This document shows positions 15,970-24,501 of a DNA stretch of 34,500 bases, piece by piece; within the stretch, counting starts at the first letter, position 1, and every line of letters starts with the position of its first letter. Below the pieces are notes generated by a model. It did no database searches, was not told the origin of the DNA, and saw only the letters and a program-made list of their open reading frames with translations. A program made the position numbers and the translations under genes. This stretch comes from a bacterium (GTDB lineage: Bacteria; Margulisbacteria; Marinamargulisbacteria; SXXA01), in assembly GCA_010028705.1 (NCBI GenBank), contig RHAI01000013.1, forward strand, positions 1 through 34,500. Reading direction: 5' to 3'.

Positions 15970-17510
15970 TGATTCGTAATTGGTTGGCCAAAACAGTCCA
16001 CGACCGGCTGTCAAAAGAGTTCGATGGGGAGTTTCCATCAGTTGATATTGGTGTTCCTAAAACGGAAAGCTACGGCGATTTTTCGTCCAATATTGCGTTT
16101 GGATTGGCTAAACTATTGCGAAAATCACCAGCGGTTATCGCCGCTGAATTCGGTTCAAAATTGGACATTCCAGGCGTTAATGTGTCGTGGGTTGGCGGGT
16201 TTATAAACTTTAAGTTAGATGATTCGTTCTTGTTTGAAAAATGGATCCATTCACATAGTGCGGAAATACCTCCGGTTACCGTCCCTGAAAAAATGTTGCT
16301 GGAATTTGTATCCGCCAATCCGACTGGGCCGTTGCACATCGGTCATGGACGGTGGGCCGTGATCGGGAGTTGTCTTGCCAACATTCTGAAAGCGGTTGGA
16401 CATGACGTGCAGTCCGAATTTTATGTAAACGATGCTGGAAATCAAATCGCATTATTCCGGGCAAGCGTGGCGGCCGTGGCTTCCGGACAACCGATTCCAG
16501 ACAATGGATATCATGGAGACTACGTGAGAATGTTGGCCACGACCACGGCGTCAGTCGATGATCCCGTCGAGGCGATGCGTCAGTCCCAATCGGATGTTCT
16601 CGAATCAATGGGGACCACATTTGATCAATGGTTTTCTGAAAAAACGCTGCACGAGTCCGGCAAGGTTCACGAGGTGATTCAAGACCTTAGACGGGCCGGA
16701 GTGGTGTACGATTCTGAGGGCGCGGTTTGGTTCCGAACCACCGATTTTGGTGACGACAAGGATCGAGTACTCATTAAGTCGGATGGTGCGCTTACCTATT
16801 TTGCGGTTGATATCGCATATCATGCCGACAAATTAGCGCGATGCGGTAATCGGTTGATCAATATTTGGGGCGCGGATCATCATGGATATGTTGCCCGGGT
16901 TCGTGCGGCAGTTGCCGTGCTCAATCAGGGGGCGACGATTGATTTTGATATTATCATCGGTCAGTTAGTGTCCCTCCTCAAAGACGGGGAACCCGTCCGA
17001 ATGTCAAAACGAACTGGAGAGTTAGTGACTTTAGACGAAATTATTGAAGAAATAGGGCGAGATGCCACCCGTTTTTTTCTAGCGATGAAAAGCGCGGATT
17101 CGACGATTGAATTTGATTTGGCTCTTGCAAAAAAACAAAGTTCAGACAACCCAGTATATTACGTTCAGTATGCGCACGCTCGAATTTGCTCTATTTTTCG
17201 CAAACTAGGGATCCATGAGGCGTTGCCGGTTGAGTTGATTTCGATTAATTCCGCTGAGCGCGATGTGATCAGTTGGGGGTTACAGTTTTCCGATGAGGTG
17301 CACAACGCCGCCGACCATCTGGCGCCTCATCGTATCGTGCATTATTTGGTCGAGTTAGCCCGCCGAGTGCACACCATGTACGAACAGTCCCCCATCCTGA
17401 AATCGGGCGATGGGCTAAAACACCAGCGGCTGCATATTTTAAATCAGGCGCGACAGATTTTATCGGCTGGTTTGTCGTTGTTGGGAATCAGCGCTCCTGA
17501 AGAAATGTAA
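15969..17510 (+). CDS. argS: arginyl-tRNA synthetase
   Basis: This class I synthetase charges tRNA-Arg. It has 513 residues from the ATG at 15969, which is preceded by AAGGGAGA; the longer frame upstream is inside the SLH gene. The N-terminal Add-1 tRNA-binding region is present (YGDFSSNIAFGLAK). The HIGH motif is PLHIGH (121-126) and the KMSKS-equivalent is RMSKRTG (from about residue 344). The C-terminal anticodon-binding domain has the ArgRS pattern QYAHARICSIFRKL. It is somewhat shorter than the E. coli enzyme (577). It is coupled to the SLH gene upstream and followed four bases later by tilS. Confidence 0.95.
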   Translation: MIRNWLAKTVHDRLSKEFDGEFPSVDIGVPKTESYGDFSSNIAFGLAKLLRKSPAVIAAEFGSKLDIPGVNVSWVGGFINFKLDDSFLFEKWIHSHSAEIPPVTVPEKMLLEFVSANPTGPLHIGHGRWAVIGSCLANILKAVGHDVQSEFYVNDAGNQIALFRASVAAVASGQPIPDNGYHGDYVRMLATTTASVDDPVEAMRQSQSDVLESMGTTFDQWFSEKTLHESGKVHEVIQDLRRAGVVYDSEGAVWFRTTDFGDDKDRVLIKSDGALTYFAVDIAYHADKLARCGNRLINIWGADHHGYVARVRAAVAVLNQGATIDFDIIIGQLVSLLKDGEPVRMSKRTGELVTLDEIIEEIGRDATRFFLAMKSADSTIEFDLALAKKQSSDNPVYYVQYAHARICSIFRKLGIHEALPVELISINSAERDVISWGLQFSDEVHNAADHLAPHRIVHYLVELARRVHTMYEQSPILKSGDGLKHQRLHILNQARQILSAGLSLLGISAPEEM

Positions 17511-17514
17511 TCCT

Positions 17515-18417
17515 ATGATCATCGTCTCGGTGTCAGGTGGGCCCGATAGTATGGCCTTGTTGTCTGCGGTAGTGGCATCAACACGCGGTAAAGTACTGGC
17601 TGTCTATTTTGACCATGGTATCCGCGCCCTCTCAGAACGGTTAAGGGATATTCAGACCATTCAAACCTTTTGTGATAATGAATCGGTGCGCCTTGTGGTT
17701 CGAAAATTACCTGTTCGTGCCGACGTACGTCGGTCTAAAGACGGCATAGAGGCTGCAGGTCGCCGATGGCGCTATCGAATGCTCACCCATTTAGCTCGCC
17801 TCAATCAGGCCAATGCGATTATGACCGCCCACCATTTAAACGATTCAGCTGAAACGGTGTTGCTCAAAATTGTACGCGGATCGGGTGCGGGGTTGTCAGG
17901 TATCTCATTATTCAGCGAACGCACTGGAATTCCGATTGTTCGCCCATTGATTCAGTTTACAAAGCATGAGCTAGAAAATTACTGCAAACGGCAGGGAGTG
18001 GGGTATGTTGTTGATTCAACCAATTCCAATAATGATTACTCAAGAAATCGAATTCGCAATCGTGTATTCCCAGAACTTCGAAAGGTGAATTCTAATGTAG
18101 ACACCGAATTGTGTCGGTTTGCAGCACGAATACAAACAATGAGCGATTTTGTTCGATCTCAGATTCCATGCCATTTGATGTATTGGAACCATCACATGTT
18201 CCATATTTCGAACCAACTACGTGACTACCATATCGCGATTCAGAATGTAACGATTTTAGACGCGTTCTCCAGGTTGTCAATCGAGCCAAGTGCCGACCGA
18301 ATTGAACGTGTTTTGAGTTTGATGACCATGGATCCGTGTCCCCAAATCCAGCTGACGGCCCAATGGTATGCCGATCATCGGGATGGAGCCCTTCGGTTTA
18401 AGCCGGCAACGTGTTAG
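17515..18417 (+). CDS. tilS: tRNA(Ile)-lysidine synthase, short form
   Basis: TilS ligates lysine to C34 of tRNA-Ile2 (CAT anticodon), using ATP, so that it reads AUA. The PP-loop SGGPDSMAL (7-15) opens the protein, followed by FDHGIR, the conserved TAHHLNDSAET and the NRIRNRVFP segment. It has 300 residues and lacks the C-terminal TilS domains of E. coli-type enzymes, resembling the short forms of Aquifex and some other phyla. The ATG at 17515 leaves only six residues before the PP-loop, and no in-frame alternative was found. It is packed four bases behind argS. Confidence 0.9.
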   Translation: MIIVSVSGGPDSMALLSAVVASTRGKVLAVYFDHGIRALSERLRDIQTIQTFCDNESVRLVVRKLPVRADVRRSKDGIEAAGRRWRYRMLTHLARLNQANAIMTAHHLNDSAETVLLKIVRGSGAGLSGISLFSERTGIPIVRPLIQFTKHELENYCKRQGVGYVVDSTNSNNDYSRNRIRNRVFPELRKVNSNVDTELCRFAARIQTMSDFVRSQIPCHLMYWNHHMFHISNQLRDYHIAIQNVTILDAFSRLSIEPSADRIERVLSLMTMDPCPQIQLTAQWYADHRDGALRFKPATC

Positions 18418-18427
18418 GATGAGGCCT

Positions 18428-19222
18428 ATGTTCCGAAATTACTGTGTGTTAATCGCGATACTCATGGCGTTTGTTTCGACCGGCCTCGAGGCCAAAGGGC
18501 GTGGGTATCGGGTTTCTCCGAACAGCGAGATTAAGACCTCATCGAACTTGAATGTGAGCCGAAACTATGTGGTGGACGATTTTAAAGATGGTGAATTAGC
18601 GTCTAATCCAACTTGGTGGCAATTTGGCAACCTCAAAGCCATCGTTGCACCGAATTCGGACCCGTCAGAACCTGCCTATGTTGGCCGACAGGCCCTACGA
18701 CTTGAAGGGTCGACCTCCCATTATTTTGTCGGGGGGGTTGGCACGTATTTATGTCTTGATGGCACGTTGTACAATAGCCTCGAAATGGTTGTCTTTGGCA
18801 CTGGCTCTGAATCAGGGCGCCTTCACATCGAATTGTATGACGACGACAATCGAAATTATGTGATCGAACCCAGCGGATTTACGGCCGGGGAAGTAGCCTT
18901 CGACGATCGATTTGTATACGACATCGATGTTGACTGGTACGGATGGAAAAAGGTGACGATTCCGTTGACAATGTTTTATGACAATAATCCTGGAATCGGA
19001 AATGATAAATGGGATCCCGATCGCGTCAGCGGGAGTGGGGGGTTGGTCCAAATGCAGATCCTGGTGAATTCAAAAAATCGTAAAGGCAAAGTGAATTTAA
19101 AAATTGACAGTATTCGCTTTTATTCAGATAAAAACGTGAAGATGCCGCTTCCAGATGGAGCAGAGATTTTAGATCAAGCAACGGATGAAAATTTAGATTA
19201 CAATCTTGTTCCAGGTCGGTAA
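18428..19222 (+). CDS. secreted protein with carbohydrate-binding-like jelly roll
   Basis: A signal peptide (NYCVLIAILMAFVSTGLEAKG) is followed by one beta-rich domain at about residues 40-240. It starts VVDDFKDGE and has FGTGSESGRLHIELYDDD in the middle. Toward the end it has WYGWKKVTIPL and then a VNLKIDSIRFY strand. This order (DDFEDG, G-rich, W-G-WK-V-IPL, IDSIRF) is typical of CBM11-like/galactose-binding folds, which bind glycans. No catalytic residues are recognised. The ATG at 18428 has AGGA eight bases upstream; 264 residues. It lies between tilS (10-base gap) and nadE (2-base gap), which indicates co-transcription but not a shared function. Confidence 0.7.
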   Translation: MFRNYCVLIAILMAFVSTGLEAKGRGYRVSPNSEIKTSSNLNVSRNYVVDDFKDGELASNPTWWQFGNLKAIVAPNSDPSEPAYVGRQALRLEGSTSHYFVGGVGTYLCLDGTLYNSLEMVVFGTGSESGRLHIELYDDDNRNYVIEPSGFTAGEVAFDDRFVYDIDVDWYGWKKVTIPLTMFYDNNPGIGNDKWDPDRVSGSGGLVQMQILVNSKNRKGKVNLKIDSIRFYSDKNVKMPLPDGAEILDQATDENLDYNLVPGR

Positions 19223-19224
19223 CC

Positions 19225-20847
19225 GTGAATATTGGCATTGCACAATTTGATCCTTTAGTCGGTGCAGTTGAATTCAACACTCAATTGCTTCTGGAGTCCC
19301 TCGGTGACTGTGAAGAGTCGGGTGGTGAACTAATTGTGACCCCCGAATTATTTTTAGTTGGGTACCCTCCGGATGACCTGATCTTTAGCCCCGATCTTAT
19401 GGGCCGGGTTGACGCCGCATTGGACATCATTCGTCGAGCGACGGAAACATCGTCCGTTGGTATTGTTGTCGGCGCGCCATGGAGGGGGCCGGGTCGTCGT
19501 TTTTATAATTCAGCATTTTTAATTTCGGATGGTGTAATTCATCACCGGTGGGATAAACAATTGCTCCCATTCTACGATGTATTTAATGATCCTCGGCTGT
19601 TTATCCCGGGTGATGAGGCCCAAGTTGTGGTATGGCGTGGACGGCGAGTTGCCGCGTTAATTTGCGAAGATTCGTGGGCTGACGTCTACCCCAATGACTA
19701 TTCGGTGAATCCAATTTCCCAGTTGATACACCAACGCCCTGAACTGGTCGTCATCCCAACGGCCTCTCCGTTTGAGGTGGATAAAACTTACCGACGGCAT
19801 CATGTATTAACGGGTGTAGCGCGACGACTTCAGTGCCCAATCGTCATGGTGAATCAAGTGGGCGCTCAGGACGGGTTGGTTTATGCCGGGTCCAGTGTAG
19901 TGTATAACTCCCGAGGAGACTTGCTTTGGCAGGCACCAGAATTCGGACAGGGGTGCTTTGTCGCATCGTTAAATGCGTCAGAGGTATCGTTAACGGTTCC
20001 TGACCGGTTATCCCAATTAGCGCAGGCCATCGAAACCATGATATCCGGCTATTTGCATAAATCAGGCTTTAAAAAAATCGTGATTGGACTGAGTGGCGGG
20101 ATTGATTCCGCCGTCGTGGCCAGTTTGGCGGTCAGGGCCATCGGTGCGTCCAATGTGATCGGTCTTATGATGCCGAGTGACTATACATCGGACGAAAGCA
20201 AACGAGATGCCAAACAGTTGGCCGAGGCCTTGGGAATTCACTCCGTGGACTATCCTATCTCGAGGATTTATCAGTCCTATTTGGCGGAATTGCATTGGGC
20301 TCAGACCGATCATTCGCTTGCGATGGAAAATATTCAGAGTCGCATTCGAGGGACCATTGCGATGGCGGTGGCGAATGAATCAAATGCCTTAGTGGTATCG
20401 ACGGGAAATAAAAGTGAATTATCGATGGGCTATTGCACCCTTTACGGTGATTTGATTGGAGCCTTTGCCCCATTGGCGGACGTATACAAGACGGATGTAT
20501 TTGCGCTGGCAAACTGGATTAATGGGCATGGGGGGGGCATCCCCGAGTATACCATTTCGCGTTCGCCTTCTGCTGAGCTGCGCCCCAACCAAACCGATCA
20601 AGAGTCACTTCCTCCATATGATCTCTTGGATACGATTCTGAAAATGTATATCGATGATAAACGTCCATTATCGGACATTATTCAAACCGTTGGGTCACCG
20701 GAGCTGGTGAATTCGATTATTGCCAGATTTCATCACAATGAATTTAAACGGCGGCAAGCGCCGTTTGGAATTAAAGTGTCTCGAGTTGCCTTTGGTAAAG
20801 GTCGAATTTGGCCGGTATTAGCGCAAATACAAAAGGTATCACGCTAA
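19225..20847 (+). CDS. nadE: glutamine-dependent NAD+ synthetase
   Basis: The enzyme converts deamido-NAD to NAD using glutamine and ATP, the last step of NAD synthesis. It is a two-domain protein of 540 residues. The N-terminal nitrilase-type glutaminase has the triad E41, K111 and C147 (TPELFLVGYPPDD, RWDKQLLPFYDVF, ALICEDSW). The C-terminal synthetase has the ATP P-loop GLSGGIDSAVV (near residue 290) and STGNKSELSMGYCTLYGD. It starts with GTG two bases after the previous stop. It is followed by mlaE after two bases. Nothing is missing. Confidence 0.95.
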   Translation: MNIGIAQFDPLVGAVEFNTQLLLESLGDCEESGGELIVTPELFLVGYPPDDLIFSPDLMGRVDAALDIIRRATETSSVGIVVGAPWRGPGRRFYNSAFLISDGVIHHRWDKQLLPFYDVFNDPRLFIPGDEAQVVVWRGRRVAALICEDSWADVYPNDYSVNPISQLIHQRPELVVIPTASPFEVDKTYRRHHVLTGVARRLQCPIVMVNQVGAQDGLVYAGSSVVYNSRGDLLWQAPEFGQGCFVASLNASEVSLTVPDRLSQLAQAIETMISGYLHKSGFKKIVIGLSGGIDSAVVASLAVRAIGASNVIGLMMPSDYTSDESKRDAKQLAEALGIHSVDYPISRIYQSYLAELHWAQTDHSLAMENIQSRIRGTIAMAVANESNALVVSTGNKSELSMGYCTLYGDLIGAFAPLADVYKTDVFALANWINGHGGGIPEYTISRSPSAELRPNQTDQESLPPYDLLDTILKMYIDDKRPLSDIIQTVGSPELVNSIIARFHHNEFKRRQAPFGIKVSRVAFGKGRIWPVLAQIQKVSR

Positions 20848-20849
20848 CC

Positions 20850-21620
20850 ATGAAACGAATGGCCTTTTTTTTAGGGAATAGTATCATTCAGTTTTTTGAG
20901 GAATTGGGCAAGATTACGTCGTTTTTTGGTAAAACCCTATACGTTCTGATTACTCAACCGATTCATTGGCGTCAAACCGTTGATCAGATGAAGCGGCTTG
21001 GAACGGACTCGATATCTATTACGGTGGTGACGGCGTTATTTGTGGGGATGGCGTTTACGCTGCAGGTGGTTCGGGAGTTTCTTAAATTTGGGGCAGGGAA
21101 AATGATCGGTGGAGTGGTTGGGTTAGCCTTCTGGCGTGAACTCGGGCCCTTGATGACTGGCGTTGTTGTATCGGGTCGTGTCGGTGCGGCGATTGCCGCC
21201 GAATTAGGCACAATGAAAGTGACCGAGCAGGTTGAGGCATTAGAATCGATGTCACAAGATCCCATCCGGTATCTTGTCGTGCCTCGCCTGATTGCCTTGA
21301 CGGTAATGTTACCACTATTGGTTGGAATTGCGGATGTGGTTGGGTTTTTTGCCGGATTTGGTATTTCGGTGGGGATTGGCCGGATCAACCCGTATTTGTA
21401 TTTTGATTCGGCGCGCTCGATGCTTCGAGTGAGTGATATTATGGGCGGATTGTTAAAGGGCTGTTTTTTTGGAGGCTTGATCGCAATTATTAGCTCGTAT
21501 ATGGGGTTGGGCGCCAAATCAGGTGCCAAGGGGGTTGGGCAGGTAACTATTCGAGCGGTTGTCGTGTCGTTAGTCGTTATTTTTGTCGTGAATTATTTTC
21601 TGTCAAGTTCCCTATTTTAA
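20850..21620 (+). CDS. mlaE: MlaE-type ABC transporter permease
   Basis: This is a 256-residue polytopic permease of the MlaE/YrbE family, which moves phospholipids between the inner and outer membranes in diderms. The family signature is clear: FVGMAFTLQ, then FWRELGPLMTGVVVSGRVGAAIAAELGTMKVTEQVEALESM, the conserved coupling region, and PRLIALTVMLPLL. About five hydrophobic segments are visible. The ATG at 20850 follows the nadE stop by two bases. It forms an operon with the ATPase and MCE genes directly downstream. Confidence 0.92.
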   Translation: MKRMAFFLGNSIIQFFEELGKITSFFGKTLYVLITQPIHWRQTVDQMKRLGTDSISITVVTALFVGMAFTLQVVREFLKFGAGKMIGGVVGLAFWRELGPLMTGVVVSGRVGAAIAAELGTMKVTEQVEALESMSQDPIRYLVVPRLIALTVMLPLLVGIADVVGFFAGFGISVGIGRINPYLYFDSARSMLRVSDIMGGLLKGCFFGGLIAIISSYMGLGAKSGAKGVGQVTIRAVVVSLVVIFVVNYFLSSSLF

Positions 21621-21621
21621 A

Positions 21622-22356
21622 ATGATTGAGATAAAAGACATTTGGAAAACCTATGATGATAAACCGGTAATTCGTGGCCTATCTCTGACCATCAATACCG
21701 GCGATAAAATCGCCATTATCGGACCGTCGGGGTGCGGAAAAAGCACCTTGCTGCGCCTGATTATGGGCCTCCATCGTCCGGATTCAGGGTCCATTTGTGT
21801 CGATGGTGCGGATATCACAACCATGGCACCTGTTGAATTGAAAAAAGTCCGTGATCGCATCGGTATGCTATTTCAGTCTGCGGCACTTTTTGACTCGTTA
21901 ACTGTCTCCGAAAACGTCGCATTTCCTCTCGTGGAAAGTGGAGTTAACGATAGTCAACTCATACGATCGATAGTGGATGAAAAGCTCGATATGGTCGAAA
22001 TGGGAGACTCCCACTTCAAAGATCCGGCCGAATTATCTGGTGGCCAACGAAAACGGATTGGCTTAGCGCGTGCATTGGCGCGTTCCCCACAGATTATGTT
22101 ATACGACGAGCCAACGACGGGTCTGGATCCCATTCTGTCTACCAATATCGAAAATTTAATCGTTAAGTTAAACGATCAATTACATGTCACCTCGGTTGTT
22201 GTAACCCATCAAATTTCAACAATATTGCGGACGGCAGATAAAATTTATATGATGCGGGATGGCCAGCTGTTGCCTCCTGAAACGCCTGAATCAATTCAAA
22301 CAGCAGGAAATATTTATACGACGTTTATTAATGGAGGATTGGACGACAATGGTTGA
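21622..22356 (+). CDS. mlaF: MlaF-type ABC transporter ATPase
   Basis: This 244-residue ATPase powers the permease encoded just upstream. Walker A is GPSGCGKST (34-42), the signature is LSGGQRKR (138-145), Walker B is IMLYDEP (158-164), and the H-loop follows in VVVTHQ. The Q-loop reads MLFQSAALF, as in MlaF. One base separates it from mlaE, and it overlaps mlaD by eight bases. Confidence 0.93.
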   Translation: MIEIKDIWKTYDDKPVIRGLSLTINTGDKIAIIGPSGCGKSTLLRLIMGLHRPDSGSICVDGADITTMAPVELKKVRDRIGMLFQSAALFDSLTVSENVAFPLVESGVNDSQLIRSIVDEKLDMVEMGDSHFKDPAELSGGQRKRIGLARALARSPQIMLYDEPTTGLDPILSTNIENLIVKLNDQLHVTSVVVTHQISTILRTADKIYMMRDGQLLPPETPESIQTAGNIYTTFINGGLDDNG

Positions 22357-23647
22357 TCGTAATGCAGTAAAAGTGGGAATCGCGTCGTTTTTCATGTTGA
22401 TAATCTTGGCGGGATTATTAATTTGGAAAAGTGGCGTGTTTTATCGGTTGAATGGCTACGAAGTTGTTGGTGAATTTTCATCGGTCAACGGTTTGGTGAA
22501 TGGCGCCGATGTCCGCTATCGAGGATCAACGGTCGGTAAAGTGTTTGAAATCGAACCCACGCCAAAAGCGGTTCGAGTGCATTTTCGTGTTGAATCAGGG
22601 ATAAAAATACCACGAAATTCCGTCGTTAAAATTTACTTTGATGGATTAATTGGTGAAAAGTTTTTAAACATTATTCCCAATGCTGAAGTCGATGAAATGA
22701 TTCAAGACGGTGATACCCTGCAGGGAACGGTATCCGCTGGACTGGCTGAATTTGTGGAGCTCGGAGCCCAAAATTTGCAGGAAACGAAGGAATTACTAAA
22801 CGCGTACAAAGATCTACTGGTTCAGCCGGAAATGTTAGGGTCCTTTAAAAATATAATCGTATCGGTGGACAAAATTACCCGTGACTTGGCGGTTCTGTCC
22901 GGGGCATTGTCCGGAACTAACGGGCGGGGGTCATTGCCTCAAATCATTGATAATTTAACCCAAACAACTTTGGTTGTTCGACGTAACGCCGATCTACTAT
23001 TGCGGGACGGGGAGGTGGCAGAATCATCCAAAGCGGCGATTCGAAATATTTATCAAATGACGGAGCAACTTAATCTTCTCTTACAGGTTATCTCTAAATC
23101 GGTAGTAACGAGTGATAATGTGGGGAAGCTTACGATGACCCTAGATAATGCACACAGTATTAGTTCTGGTTTACGTGATGTGTTCGGTTCTGGCCTGGAG
23201 TATGGATCTGCCGGCATGTCGCCTCGAAAAGGACTGTCGTTTGGTGGGGAAGGGGAGGTGGTACCTGTGTCACAGACGACGGATTTGGCATCCTATCAGG
23301 GATATGTGGATACCCGAATTGGTACCCAATTTTTTCGGGCGGGGATGGCTGGGTCAAAAGGCAGTCAGGGTCCGGGTCTAACGGCTCAATTTGGTACGAA
23401 TTTTGGCCCCGCCGCGACCCGGGTTGGATTTCACAACTCTCAACTTGCGATTGGAATGGATTATCACCCAATAAGCCGAGCCAAAGTGTCTGTAGATGTT
23501 GAAAATATTGATCATCCGGAACTAAATGCGAGGGCTCGATATCGATTTGATAATCACTTGGGCTTGGTGGTCAATGCCAAGAAGGATCTGAAGTCGTCTG
23601 AATCGTTCAATCTCGGTGTTGGATTGTCGTTCTCGGCAGGAGAATAA
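22349..23647 (+). CDS. mlaD: MlaD-type MCE protein with beta-rich C-terminal extension
   Basis: This is the substrate-binding MCE component of the lipid transporter. One N-terminal membrane helix (about 8-28) anchors it, and an MCE domain spans about 38-115 (VNGLVNGADVRYRGSTVGKV, then DGLIGEKFLNI). A helical region (about 130-290) probably forms the periplasmic tube or needle. Residues about 305-432 are different: alternating polar/hydrophobic strands with many Gly and aromatic residues, ending LGVGLSFSAGE, like outer-membrane beta strands. E. coli MlaD (183 residues) lacks this. The ATG at 22349 is preceded by GGAGGA; 432 residues. It is the last gene of the run and is followed by a dispersed-repeat copy. 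Confidence 0.88.
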   Translation: MVDRNAVKVGIASFFMLIILAGLLIWKSGVFYRLNGYEVVGEFSSVNGLVNGADVRYRGSTVGKVFEIEPTPKAVRVHFRVESGIKIPRNSVVKIYFDGLIGEKFLNIIPNAEVDEMIQDGDTLQGTVSAGLAEFVELGAQNLQETKELLNAYKDLLVQPEMLGSFKNIIVSVDKITRDLAVLSGALSGTNGRGSLPQIIDNLTQTTLVVRRNADLLLRDGEVAESSKAAIRNIYQMTEQLNLLLQVISKSVVTSDNVGKLTMTLDNAHSISSGLRDVFGSGLEYGSAGMSPRKGLSFGGEGEVVPVSQTTDLASYQGYVDTRIGTQFFRAGMAGSKGSQGPGLTAQFGTNFGPAATRVGFHNSQLAIGMDYHPISRAKVSVDVENIDHPELNARARYRFDNHLGLVVNAKKDLKSSESFNLGVGLSFSAGE

Positions 23648-23667
23648 GGGTAGGCGAGGACTAATTA

Positions 23668-23792
23668 GACCCGGCTGACCCAGGCCCTGGATCACTGAAA
23701 AACGGCGGCCCCAGGTGTTATGCCTTGGTCAAAATTCTCAACGGTTTGTGGCACCGCCTGCCGTATTTCACTCGAATTAACTAGAACTTAGC
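23668..23792 (+). repeat. dispersed repeat, copy B
   Basis: This is related to 5015-5118: CTGACCCAGG (23675-23684), AACGGCGG (23701-23708), CTCAACGGT (23737-23745) and GGCACC in the same order. It starts 20 bases after the mlaD stop, as copy A starts right after a gene. It lies between two convergent genes. The remaining gap to 23854 shows nothing else. Confidence 0.55.
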
Positions 23793-23854
23793 CATTTTTC
23801 GTATTCAAAGTCCACGAATATAACGATGCTATTCTCTTCGTCATCCGGATTTCG

Positions 23855-24409
23855 TTATGGAATTACCGCCATTTTTCCTTTACCCAATACCACTCCATTA
23901 TTCATGAAAAGGTAAAAATAAACCCCGGCGGCTAGATCAGTTCCGCTGATTCCAAAATCGCTCAGAGATAGTTTGTTTGGGCCTTGAAGCGCGCCACGTT
24001 GTCCCGCCGTTAATGATAATTTCGATATTTGGTTGCCGAGCATGTCGAATAATAAGACATCCAGATCGAACGATCCGTCTAAACTGTAATATATCGTGGT
24101 TCCATCGGATTTTCTAAACGGGTTGGGATAATTTAACGGTGCTTTTTTTAGTTTTATAGAGCTAGCTGCGGCGAGTGGACTGCTGACATTTTGGGTGACG
24201 GCCAGAACACTTGAATTGGTGCTCGCCGATATCGGCGAGACGGCCTTCACTGAAAAATCAATCATTGCAAGCGCACCGCTACCTGACGAATACAATCGTT
24301 TTACAGGTGAAATGCCGCTGCTACGGGAATTTGAGCGCATGCCGAGTCCGGCAAATGCGGGAGTGCCGTAAATGATTATTAACACTATAAATACCAATTT
24401 CCTAACCAT
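23855..24409 (-). CDS. small secreted protein with FlgD-like C-terminal domain
   Basis: This protein has 184 residues with a clear signal peptide (KLVFIVLIIIYGTPAFA-G), a Ser-rich middle (about 25-90), and a C-terminal beta domain. The domain opens with NYPNPFRKSDGTTIYYSLDG, continues with LFDMLGNQI, and closes with LAAGVYFYLFMNNGVVLGKGKMAVIP. This is the FlgD/Ig fold also found in type IX-like C-terminal sorting tails. In other phyla such domains end long surface proteins; here the domain is almost the whole mature protein. Target and function are unknown. It is 92 bases downstream of the acyltransferase gene on the same strand, so it could be the end of that operon or separate. Confidence 0.7.
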   Translation of the reverse strand: MVRKLVFIVLIIIYGTPAFAGLGMRSNSRSSGISPVKRLYSSGSGALAMIDFSVKAVSPISASTNSSVLAVTQNVSSPLAAASSIKLKKAPLNYPNPFRKSDGTTIYYSLDGSFDLDVLLFDMLGNQISKLSLTAGQRGALQGPNKLSLSDFGISGTDLAAGVYFYLFMNNGVVLGKGKMAVIP

Positions 24410-24501
24410 TTCGATCCCCCCGATCGTCCCGGCCTCAACGGTAATTAGCTATTTATCCCAGTGGGCAGTTCCCTTTTATTTTTTTATTTAAACAAATAGA
24501 T

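Noticed and set aside
20984-21529. 181-codon open frame on the - strand
   Set aside because: It lies wholly inside mlaE, whose family signature is unmistakable; the antisense product has no recognisable features.
24440-24500. T-rich stretch as an intrinsic terminator
   Set aside because: The preceding CCCAGTGGG can form only a three-base-pair stem, and no + strand gene ends there.
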